Assembly (NCBI GenBank): GCA_019359505.1
Contig: JAHHHD010000004.1
Span: 186,001-250,000 of the forward strand
Length of the DNA: 64,000 bases
Direction of reading: 5' to 3'
Source: Drouetiella hepatica Uher 2000/2452
Lineage (GTDB): Bacteria > Cyanobacteriota > Cyanobacteriia > Elainellales > Elainellaceae
Made by a program: the position numbers and the translations under genes. Under the pieces are notes generated by a model that was given only the letters and a program-made list of their open reading frames with translations, searched no databases and was not told where the DNA came from. This document shows, one piece after another, positions 25,711-32,990 of this stretch (positions are counted from its first letter, which is position 1; each line of letters begins with the position of its first letter).

Positions 25711-27153
25711 CTATTTTTGAAGAAAATTGTAAGAAAGCAGATAGGGAAGCTTAAGGATAAAAGTCGAGCCACGGCCAAGCTCGCTGGTAACCTGAACAGA
25801 GCCGTGGTGCGCTTCTGCGATCGTCCGCACAATAAACAACCCTAGCCCCGCCCCTTCCGAGCGCTGGCGACTGTTAGCAGCACGCGCAAAGCGCTCAAAA
25901 ATGCGCTGCTGATCGGCTAAAGCAATGCCATCCCCTGTATCTCGCACCCAAAACAGCATTTGATGGTGCTTCAAGACTGAACCCAGTGCAATCACATCTC
26001 CCGGCTGGGTGTGCTGGGTCGCGTTTTGCGCCAAGTTAATCACAGCTTCAGTAATTCGCTGGCGGTCAATGACAATTTTTCCCATACCTTTGCCATCCAA
26101 TCGCCAATCGCGATCGGCTAAGGCTTTAGCTTTGGCAAACAGCTCATCTGTAAAAGCAGCGATATCGACCACCTCTAACTGAAGAAAATCAGGGCGCTCG
26201 GCTTTGGCTAGCAGCAGCAGGTCATTAATCAGACGACTCATGCGATCGAGTTCATCAATTACCAGTTCTAAGGTTTCCTGCTGATCCTTAGGGTCAGACC
26301 CCATTAGCTCTAGATGTCCTCGCACAATCGTAATCGGGGTTCGCAACTCATGACCTGCATCATTGATAAAGTTGCGCTGACTGTCAAAAGAAGACTGAAG
26401 GCGTTCCATCATTTCATTAAACGTGATGGCAAGCTCAGCAATTTCTCCTCCCTCCTGCACAGAAATCCGCTGGCTCAAGTCAGACTCGCTCACCGAGCGA
26501 ACGGTCTTAATTAACAACCGGAGCGGAGCCAGCACTCGCCCTGCTGCGACCCACGCCAAGGATGAAACTAGCAAAAAAATAGCGATCGTGACCTGAATAA
26601 TGACAAAAACTGCTTCATCGACCTTATGGCGTTCCCCTGTAGCCGAATATGCTACTACGAATACGCCATGATTGTCCCCTCGAATCAATGGCTCAGCGCG
26701 GTAAAGGATCGTTTCGCCTGTGGCAAGGCTGATCTGGCTATGTTCACGTTGCGTCAAGCTTGCCCAAGACTGAAGCAGCGCCTGATTCTCCCGCAAGGCA
26801 GGGGGCAGGGCAAGGGGGCTAGACTGATATAACTTACCGTTGAGCAGCGCGATCAAAAACTCATCCTCTGCAGGAATGTTGCGCCTCAAAAATACATCAA
26901 AAATAGCAGCAATATTTCCTGCAAACCGTTCACCCGTTTGGGGATCTCGTCCCTTGGTTAGCCTTTGAAATTCTTCAATTTCTTGGGTTAAAGAGGCCTC
27001 AATTCGTTCTTCTAGCCGAGAAAAAAGCGCTTGACGAATGATTAAAGTTGAGGCGATCGCAGAAGAAAACATGAGAACAACGTACCAAAGCAAAATCTGA
27101 GTTCGCGCCTCTCCCAAAAATTTCCAGCCAGATTTAGACTTTTTTTCCGTCAT
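25711..27153 (-). CDS. Membrane sensor histidine kinase
   Basis: The 480-aa protein has two membrane helices (~20-40 and ~182-204) enclosing a ~140-residue extracytoplasmic sensor, then HAMP (~206-258), HisKA with His268 in NDAGHELRTP, and an ATPase domain with the N box (LAQNATQH) and G boxes (RDTGDGI, GAGLGLFIV). It should autophosphorylate and pass phosphate to the adjacent response regulator. The sensor domain has no family I can name. Gene order kinase-regulator-RiPP suggests a signal that controls peptide production or immunity. Confidence 0.94.
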   Translation of the reverse strand: MTEKKSKSGWKFLGEARTQILLWYVVLMFSSAIASTLIIRQALFSRLEERIEASLTQEIEEFQRLTKGRDPQTGERFAGNIAAIFDVFLRRNIPAEDEFLIALLNGKLYQSSPLALPPALRENQALLQSWASLTQREHSQISLATGETILYRAEPLIRGDNHGVFVVAYSATGERHKVDEAVFVIIQVTIAIFLLVSSLAWVAAGRVLAPLRLLIKTVRSVSESDLSQRISVQEGGEIAELAITFNEMMERLQSSFDSQRNFINDAGHELRTPITIVRGHLELMGSDPKDQQETLELVIDELDRMSRLINDLLLLAKAERPDFLQLEVVDIAAFTDELFAKAKALADRDWRLDGKGMGKIVIDRQRITEAVINLAQNATQHTQPGDVIALGSVLKHHQMLFWVRDTGDGIALADQQRIFERFARAANSRQRSEGAGLGLFIVRTIAEAHHGSVQVTSELGRGSTFILKLPYLLSYNFLQK

Positions 27154-28103
27154 GGTGTTGCCATTGTCTTGTTGCCGTTATTTACCTACTCAATATCAGT
27201 AAATCGCAAAGTCCTCTTATTTTTTCAGTTTGCAAAAACTCTTGTGCCCAGGTGTAGCCATAGGTCATCTAATCCTCAATTTATCCTCTGATTGTGAGTA
27301 ATGTATGGCAAAGTTGACTAAAATAAGCCCTCTCTCAACACAAGAAAAGGGCTGTTTGTACCCATTCATTATGGGTGCATTCAATTCAGTTTCTCGCCTC
27401 CCGAACGATCGCCTCAGCCAGTATCCTTTTACGGTTCCATCAGGCAAGTGATATCAATTTAAATTGATGAGGCTCTCGAAAATCATCTGCCTTGTTTGGG
27501 TCTTAAATTGGTATGAATTAAAAAAAGATCGGAACTGAGAATATATCTAGACTCTAGCCTGGATAAGCTGGTGAAGACGATCGCCACCATTATCTAAAAT
27601 TTGCAGAGTAGCAGTACTGTTTGTGCCGATCGCCGCATTGCCAAGACCTGTTACTGAAAAGTTAATCGTTTCTGTACCTTCAACAGTCCCATCTTGGATA
27701 ATTGGAATAGCTACTGTCTTACTCGTTTCTCCAGCAGCAAAGTTGACGGTTAAGGGAAACCCAGCGGGAGCGTGTCATCTTTTTGGGTAGAAAAATGGCA
27801 CACATTGCATTCAGTCTGGCGCGATCGTCCTCCTTCAACGGGATCTCGACCCGCTTCATCATCGCCTGCCATGTTGCATAGCTTTTCTATTGTATTAGTA
27901 ACCCTTGTATTAGTACCCCTTACAGCCAGAGATACGCATCTCTCTCAAACCCAGCATGATTTTCTGCGATATCTTGCTCAAGGCAAAGTTGCTGAGGGAT
28001 TAGTGATATTCTCTTTAGAACGCCCATCGATACCTTCACTGGTATTTCAATAGTCACAATCAAGCGTTTGAGTTAGGAGTAAGCAGACACCATCGCAAAC
28101 GAT
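27154..28103. other. Gene-poor region with pseudogene remnants
   Basis: These 950 bases between the histidine kinase and a methyltransferase hold no intact gene. They contain a perfect AT palindrome (ATCAATTTAAATTGAT, 27453-27468), the Calx-beta fragment listed separately, and a + strand reading at 27772-28053 whose composition is not convincing. It looks like a decayed gene region. Confidence 0.55.
27547..27765 (-). pseudogene. Fragment of a Calx-beta domain protein
   Basis: On the minus strand one open frame without a start reads LTVNFAAGETSKTVAIPI, then DGTVEGTETINFSVTG, then TATLQILDNG, and ends at a TAG at 27547-27549. This is the conserved core of a Calx-beta repeat as found in large secreted calcium-binding proteins. 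Upstream the frame meets a stop after about 70 codons. It is a single orphan repeat, so I read it as the remnant of a lost gene. Confidence 0.7.
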
Positions 28104-28778
28104 CTAATGAGCCGTGCCGCTGGTACAAAAGAATGTTTGATGACGGCTGCTTCTACCGGAAAATGTCTCGATTTCTATGAATCCAGCAATCTTTAGCATC
28201 GCTTCTACTTCCGTAACTTCATAGGCAACAAATCCGTGCTGGGAAAATTTCTGTTGGTCTAGGAATTCCTTGGAGCTGTAGCCAATCACCAATTTCCCGC
28301 CTGAAACTAAAACTCGTTGACACTCCGCCAGTACATGCTGTGGATCTGACCAAAAATAGAGGGTGTTGACTGTACAAAGTTGATTGAAATTCTTCTCTGC
28401 AAAAGGCAATGCCTTCGCGTCAGAAAGACTGAGTTCGATGCTACCTTGGCTGAGCTGAGAGCGAAACCGCTGACGAGCGATCGCCAATGCCTCTGGCGAT
28501 CGCTCCACGCCCGCCACTAAAGCGGGCATCCCGGTATCGACAATCCGCTGAATTAGATAACCACCGCCAAACCCAATTTCAAGAACGCGATCGCCCGTCT
28601 GCAACTGCATTGACTGCAACACGAGGTCGTTTATAGCGGCATTATTGCGATTGAGCACTCGCAGAAGTAGCCGCCCAAACCAACCTGATGGAAACCCAAG
28701 CTGATGGGCAAGAAATGCGCGGAAGGGGTTTGCCATAGATCTATCCTGTATAAAATTCCTGGCTGCCATGTTTCTCAC
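28104..28778 (-). CDS. Class I SAM-dependent methyltransferase
   Basis: The 224-aa protein has a Rossmann methyltransferase fold: motif I VLEIGFGGGYLIQR, acidic loop VAGVERSPEAL, SLSDAKALPF, and the strand YFWSDPQHVLAECQRVL typical of the UbiE/COQ5-like group. The substrate is unknown. The first ATG (28778) is 6 bp from the stop of the DUF4386 gene; an internal Met15 (MANPFRAF) is also possible. It is the third gene of a likely operon cupin - DUF4386 - methyltransferase, divergent from an AraC regulator. Confidence 0.87.
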   Translation of the reverse strand: MRNMAARNFIQDRSMANPFRAFLAHQLGFPSGWFGRLLLRVLNRNNAAINDLVLQSMQLQTGDRVLEIGFGGGYLIQRIVDTGMPALVAGVERSPEALAIARQRFRSQLSQGSIELSLSDAKALPFAEKNFNQLCTVNTLYFWSDPQHVLAECQRVLVSGGKLVIGYSSKEFLDQQKFSQHGFVAYEVTEVEAMLKIAGFIEIETFSGRSSRHQTFFCTSGTAH

Positions 28779-28784
28779 CCTCTG

Positions 28785-29519
28785 CTATTGACGCTCTGCC
28801 ATTTCAAGACTCAAGCGTTTCTGAGGCACTCGCAGCAGTGAGACACCCACGATCAGCAGCCAGATTTCCCATAAGATGAAGCCGATCGGAGTTGTTTCAA
28901 TCACGGGCATTGTGGGAATTGTCGTTGCCAGCAGCTCACTTTGCCCCAGCAGCAGCAGCGGTGTGGTCAGCAATCCCCACCAGACTACCCAGGATTTGAA
29001 TAGGGGCGACGATCGCATTGCCCTACAAACGCCCCATGTCCAGCCCATCAGCAACGTCTGTCCCAGATGCTCGCCAATAACGACACCGCCATACTGATGC
29101 ACTGCCTGATAGACCACGCTAACTGCCTCGCGGGTGGCTGAGCTAGAGCTAGTGACGTAGAGATTTGCCAACAGCGGCACTACAAATACCCAGCGCATCA
29201 GCCCGATCGCCTGAAGGATACCAGACAGCCCGCCCATAAAAGTGGCGATCGTCAAGTAGGGTGTATCGGGGCGATCGAGAACTTTGTGCAGCAGAAGGCT
29301 TGCCGGAATAAATAGGAATGCCGCCAGCCCAAAAGCAAACCAAGTGAGAATCAGCGATGTTCCCCCGGCATGAAACTTTGTCAAAACATCGCCGACAGGT
29401 TGGCGCAAAATGTCGTCATACTCAAAGGTTTGAATCAGTAGCGTGTAGGGAATATTCAACAGCAAAACGAGTGAAATCAGCAGTAGCCCGGTTGTGCGAA
29501 TAAGCGGTAAGCGGTTCAT
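28785..29519 (-). CDS. DUF4386-like polytopic membrane protein
   Basis: This 244-aa protein has about six to seven hydrophobic helices. An N-terminal helix is followed by the loop VLTKFHAGGTSLILTWF, a pattern I associate with DUF4386 proteins. Function is unknown. It lies between a cupin gene (69 bp upstream) and a methyltransferase gene (6 bp downstream) on the same strand, suggesting one functional unit. Confidence 0.7.
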   Translation of the reverse strand: MNRLPLIRTTGLLLISLVLLLNIPYTLLIQTFEYDDILRQPVGDVLTKFHAGGTSLILTWFAFGLAAFLFIPASLLLHKVLDRPDTPYLTIATFMGGLSGILQAIGLMRWVFVVPLLANLYVTSSSSATREAVSVVYQAVHQYGGVVIGEHLGQTLLMGWTWGVCRAMRSSPLFKSWVVWWGLLTTPLLLLGQSELLATTIPTMPVIETTPIGFILWEIWLLIVGVSLLRVPQKRLSLEMAERQ

Positions 29520-29588
29520 TAAAAATTCCTCCCCATAGTATAAGTGCAGCGAGCAATAGCGCGGTATCGATCGATTGATAAAAGAGTT

Positions 29589-30197
29589 TCATTGAGCGTT
29601 CTTCTCGCTGTGCCAATACTTCCGCAGCGATCGCTCTATCTGGAATCTTTGAGCCACCCAGGCCAGCGTGTTGATCAACCCGTTAAACAAGACAGGCGGT
29701 ATGCCCACAGGAATGGTGTCTGCCTGCTTGAGGAGAATTGCGAACTGTAGCAAATGGGTCGGCATTCCTTCAGAGTTGACCTTGCCATCGATCGCCAATC
29801 CAAACATCCCTCGAATAAAGCGTTCAAACCCAGCTGCGGGTCGATTTTCAGTTGTAAATGTCACCCATTCATTGGAGCTATTGCAAAAGCTATGATGCGT
29901 TCCAACAGGCACATGAACGCTTTCACCGGGCTTCAGCCAGCGACGATTGCCTTTCTGCCCCACCTCCATTTCTAGACAGCCTTGCAGCACGGTGAACGTT
30001 TCATCCATGGCAGTGTGAAAGTGAAGGGGGCTGCCTTTAGCTCCGGGGGGTAAGTCAAAGCGAATCTTGGCATAGGTGCCTTGACTTTCATGGGAAGCCT
30101 GGAGAATGGTCATCCGATCGCCTGTCACCGGATTGACAATGATTTCGGCGGCGGGCGAATGAGAAGTTTCGTGGGTTGAAAAGTTTGGGTGTGTCAT
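29589..30197 (-). CDS. Cupin domain protein
   Basis: This 202-aa protein has both cupin motifs (PLHFHTAMDETFTVLQG with His/His/Glu ligands and PVGTHHSFCN) at residues ~55-110, giving a metal-binding beta barrel. The C-terminal ~80 residues are a less familiar helical extension (RGMFGLAIDGKV, ILLKQADTIPVG). It may be a small-molecule-binding or dioxygenase-like enzyme; no substrate can be named. It is the first gene of the operon, facing the AraC regulator across 112 bp. Confidence 0.82.
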   Translation of the reverse strand: MTHPNFSTHETSHSPAAEIIVNPVTGDRMTILQASHESQGTYAKIRFDLPPGAKGSPLHFHTAMDETFTVLQGCLEMEVGQKGNRRWLKPGESVHVPVGTHHSFCNSSNEWVTFTTENRPAAGFERFIRGMFGLAIDGKVNSEGMPTHLLQFAILLKQADTIPVGIPPVLFNGLINTLAWVAQRFQIERSLRKYWHSEKNAQ

Positions 30198-30212
30198 GGT
30201 CTAATGCTTCCT

Positions 30213-30249
30213 GTAGCGGCGTTTGATGTAGCGGCGTTTGATGTAGTTG
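30213..30249. promoter_or_regulatory. Direct repeats in the cupin/AraC divergent promoter
   Basis: GTAGCGGCGTTTGAT occurs twice in tandem (30213-30242), followed by a partial third copy GTAGTTG. It lies just upstream of the cupin start codon and about 60 bp from the AraC start. AraC proteins often bind direct repeats, so it could be an operator; it could also be one of the many short tandem duplications in this DNA. Confidence 0.45.
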
Positions 30250-30309
30250 CCAACAGTCCAAAGGTAAGGCGTTCTGCTAGGGTAAACATTGACGCGCCGC
30301 GCCAAAAAA

Positions 30310-31368
30310 ATGACTGAGAGCGCCAATCTCAAAGGTTGTGCAGAAAGGCTGATGCAAGATGCAACGTTCTCGATCGCGATCGTGCGAGACATCGTGCAAT
30401 ATGTGGCGATGCAAGGCGGCGAGATCGATCGCCTGTACACCGCTGCTCATATTGATCCTGCCTGTCTAGACAATCCCGATCAGCAGGTTTCTGGAGAGGT
30501 GCTGAAGTATCTATGGCGAGAGGCAGTGCAGCAAACGGGCGATCGTAATTTGGGCTTGCACATTGGCGAAGCTTTTGACCTTTCGGCGATCGGCATTGTG
30601 GGCTATGTGCTGCTGAACTGCAAAACCTATGGGCAGGTTCTCGAAAAACTCTCCCAGTACACGCGGCTGTTTAGCCAAGGCGTAGCGATTCACCACAGGG
30701 TTTCAGACGGCTGGGTGCAGTGTGATTGCGAAGTCGTAGCAGGTCTAAAAAACTACCTAATAGACGAGCCGCGACAGCCGATCGAAAGTACCTTTGCTGC
30801 CCTCATCACCGCCACACAGCAGCTCACCGGAAATGCCTTACAGCCTCAAGCAGTCTGGTTTCAGCATCCTCGCCCGGAAGAGGATGCCGAGCATCAGCGA
30901 ATTTTTCACACGAAGGTACAGTTTTCTCAGCCCACCAATCGCATTATTTTTGCTGCGGATTGCTTAGATTGGTCAGTGCGATCGGCAAATGCCAACCTGC
31001 TCTCCGTGTTTGAACATCATGCCGTCACGATGCTGAATGCCCACCCAAATCAGACTTATCTCCAGAAAGTCGTGGGAGCCATCACGCAGCAGTTGCAGGG
31101 AGAAGTGCCGACGCTAGAGGCGATCGCCCGCAGCCTCACCCTCAGCGTCCGCCAGCTTCAGCGAGAATTGCAGACTGAAAACACTTCCTATCAGCAGCTT
31201 CTAGACGAAACTCGCCGCGATCTTGCCCTGCGCCACCTCCAAGATTCAGAGACTCCCATTCACGATGTCGCCTTTCTGCTAGGGTTTTCCGAACCCAGCG
31301 CTTTTTACCGCGCCTTCAAACGCTGGACGGGGCAGACCCCCCGGCAGTATCGGAAAAATTTAATCTAA
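30310..31368 (+). CDS. AraC-family transcriptional regulator
   Basis: The ATG at 30310 (MTESANLKG) is preferred over a TTG seven codons earlier. The N-terminal ~200 residues match the ligand-binding domain found in the OruR/ArgR-like branch (RDIVQYVAMQGGEIDRLYTAAHID, LHIGEAFDLSAIGIVGYVLLNC). The C terminus (~255-352) is the double helix-turn-helix DNA-binding domain (LEAIARSLTLSVRQLQREL, IHDVAFLLGFSEPSAFYRAF). It is divergent from the cupin/DUF4386/methyltransferase operon and is its likely regulator. Confidence 0.92.
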   Translation: MTESANLKGCAERLMQDATFSIAIVRDIVQYVAMQGGEIDRLYTAAHIDPACLDNPDQQVSGEVLKYLWREAVQQTGDRNLGLHIGEAFDLSAIGIVGYVLLNCKTYGQVLEKLSQYTRLFSQGVAIHHRVSDGWVQCDCEVVAGLKNYLIDEPRQPIESTFAALITATQQLTGNALQPQAVWFQHPRPEEDAEHQRIFHTKVQFSQPTNRIIFAADCLDWSVRSANANLLSVFEHHAVTMLNAHPNQTYLQKVVGAITQQLQGEVPTLEAIARSLTLSVRQLQRELQTENTSYQQLLDETRRDLALRHLQDSETPIHDVAFLLGFSEPSAFYRAFKRWTGQTPRQYRKNLI

Positions 31369-31419
31369 AATCCAAAATCTAAAATCTAAAATAAGATCAC
31401 TCGTACCCAAGGCTACTCC

Positions 31420-32058
31420 ATGTCTGTTGCTCCACTTACCGCTATTCCTGTTGACCAAATTGCCTACAACGAGCAGGGGCTTGTGCCTGCGATCGTCCAA
31501 GACTATCTCGACGGCACAGTATTGATGATGGCGTGGATGAACCGTGAGTCTCTGCAAAAGACAATGGAAACAGGACAAACCTGGTTTTGGAGCCGATCGC
31601 GCTCATCGCTTTGGAACAAGGGCGCGACCTCTGGGCATTTGCAGTACGTCAAGTCTTTGCGTTACGACTGTGACAGCGATGCGCTGCTGATTAGCGTCGA
31701 GCAACAGGGCGATATTGCTTGCCACACCGGAGAGCGAAGCTGCTTTCATCAGGTGGAAGGCGCCATCCAGGCTCCCCCTGCGGATACCCTGTCTCAAGTC
31801 TTTGAAGTGATTTGCGATCGCCGTGACCATCCCAACTCGGAATCCTATACCTGCAAGCTGCTTGCGGGGGGTGACAACAAGATCCTCAAGAAGATTGGCG
31901 AGGAGTCGGCTGAGGTGGTAATGGCTTGCAAGGATGATGATGGGGAGGCGATCGCTGGAGAAGTTGCCGACCTGCTCTATCACACGCTGGTGGCGATGGC
32001 TCATCACAAGGTAGATATCCGGGACGTGTATCGCAAGCTTCAGGAGCGTAGAGGGTAG
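31420..32058 (+). CDS. hisI: Bifunctional phosphoribosyl-AMP cyclohydrolase / phosphoribosyl-ATP pyrophosphatase
   Basis: The N-terminal HisI domain (~1-115) has the zinc-enzyme signature around [27 protein letters not shown] and DCDSDALL. The C-terminal HisE domain (~120-212) has [18 protein letters not shown] and [11 protein letters not shown]. It carries out steps two and three of histidine biosynthesis in the cytoplasm. The fusion is normal for cyanobacteria. It is preceded by short AAAATCTAA-type repeats and followed directly by the 8-bp tandem array. Confidence 0.96.
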   Translation: MSVAPLTAIPVDQIAYNEQGLVPAIVQDYLDGTVLMMAWMNRESLQKTMETGQTWFWSRSRSSLWNKGATSGHLQYVKSLRYDCDSDALLISVEQQGDIACHTGERSCFHQVEGAIQAPPADTLSQVFEVICDRRDHPNSESYTCKLLAGGDNKILKKIGEESAEVVMACKDDDGEAIAGEVADLLYHTLVAMAHHKVDIRDVYRKLQERRG

Positions 32059-32063
32059 AAGGG

Positions 32064-32159
32064 TGGATGAGTGGATGAGTGGATGAGTGGATGAGTGGAT
32101 GAGTGGATGAGTGGATGAGTGGATGAGTGGATGAGTGGATGAGTGGATGAGTGGATGAG
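32064..32159 (+). repeat. Perfect tandem array, 12 copies of TGGATGAG
   Basis: The 8-bp unit is repeated 12 times without a mismatch, beginning 6 bp after the hisI stop. The following 60 bases (32161-32220) are C-rich with ATCCACCC and CCATCCACCC blocks partly complementary to the array and reach the pyrR stop, so RNA read through either gene could fold here. Confidence 0.95.
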
Positions 32160-32220
32160 TTTTACCCTCTCTATCCACCCGCCTACCCATCTTCCCATCC
32201 ACCCATCTCCCCATCTCCCC

Positions 32221-32775
32221 TTATTCCTTCAACAGATTGCTGGCGCGAATCAGCTCTACGGCATCTCGTCCGTCGGGTTCTTGGAGGTAAACCTTGACTT
32301 TCTCGTCCTTGGAGGTGGGGAGCTTTTTGCCTGTAAAGTCTGGGTGAATCGGCACTTCTCGGTGCCCGCGATCGACTAAAACCGCCAGCCGAATCACTTC
32401 CGGTCTGCCATATTCGCTGACGGCATTCAATGCCGCTCGGATCGTCCGCCCCTTAAAGATGACATCATCCACCAAGATCACGGTTTTGCCAGATAAATCA
32501 AAGGGCATATCTGTTTTTTCGGGCGTTCGCAAGTTGATCTTGTCTAAGTCGTCGCGGTAAAAGGTAATGTCTAACGATCCGATCGCCACCTGCTTTTGCT
32601 CCAGGATTTCAATCTGCCGCGCCAGCATTTCCGCCAGAGGCACCCCTCTTGTGTAGATACCGACCAGCACCAGATTTGAGAGATCTCCCGATCGCTCAAC
32701 AATTTGGGAAGCAAGACGGTTTAAGGTACGACGAATCTCATCAGCAGAGAGAATTTCAACCAGTTTGGGTGGCAT
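32221..32775 (-). CDS. pyrR: Bifunctional pyr operon regulator / uracil phosphoribosyltransferase
   Basis: The start at 32775 ([18 protein letters not shown]) is preferred; a longer frame adds 12 unlike residues. The PRPP-binding motif [19 protein letters not shown] and the [12 protein letters not shown] segment identify PyrR. It makes UMP from uracil and PRPP, and in some bacteria binds pyr mRNA to attenuate transcription. No pyr genes are adjacent, so the regulatory role is open. It is convergent with hisI across the tandem array. Confidence 0.93.
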   Translation of the reverse strand: MPPKLVEILSADEIRRTLNRLASQIVERSGDLSNLVLVGIYTRGVPLAEMLARQIEILEQKQVAIGSLDITFYRDDLDKINLRTPEKTDMPFDLSGKTVILVDDVIFKGRTIRAALNAVSEYGRPEVIRLAVLVDRGHREVPIHPDFTGKKLPTSKDEKVKVYLQEPDGRDAVELIRASNLLKE

Positions 32776-32990
32776 AGGTCTGGCGTAGGCTAGAGTGCGC
32801 GTAGCTCTCATTATCTCCTAGCTTGTTTAATAGATTCTGTTTGTGGGAATTGTGAATCTATCTGCCAAATCTAGTGAATCTCTTTAAAGCGATCGCCCAC
32901 CCGTTTAGGCATTCTCTTGAGGCTGGGAAAGTAGACGTTATGCTGGAGAGCAGCAGCCCACTCATCATTATTTTCAAGCGCTATTGAACC

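Noticed and set aside
27265..27447. 60-codon minus-strand reading upstream of the histidine kinase
   Set aside because: No domain-like pattern and it lies in a decayed region.
27772..28053. 93-codon + strand reading next to the Calx-beta fragment
   Set aside because: Composition is irregular and no family is evident; left as part of the remnant region.
29422..29616. 64-codon minus-strand reading with a hydrophobic segment
   Set aside because: It overlaps the 3' end of the cupin gene and the 5' end of the DUF4386 gene in another frame; no independent support.
32064..32159. Tandem array as a CRISPR
   Set aside because: Units are 8 bp with no spacers.
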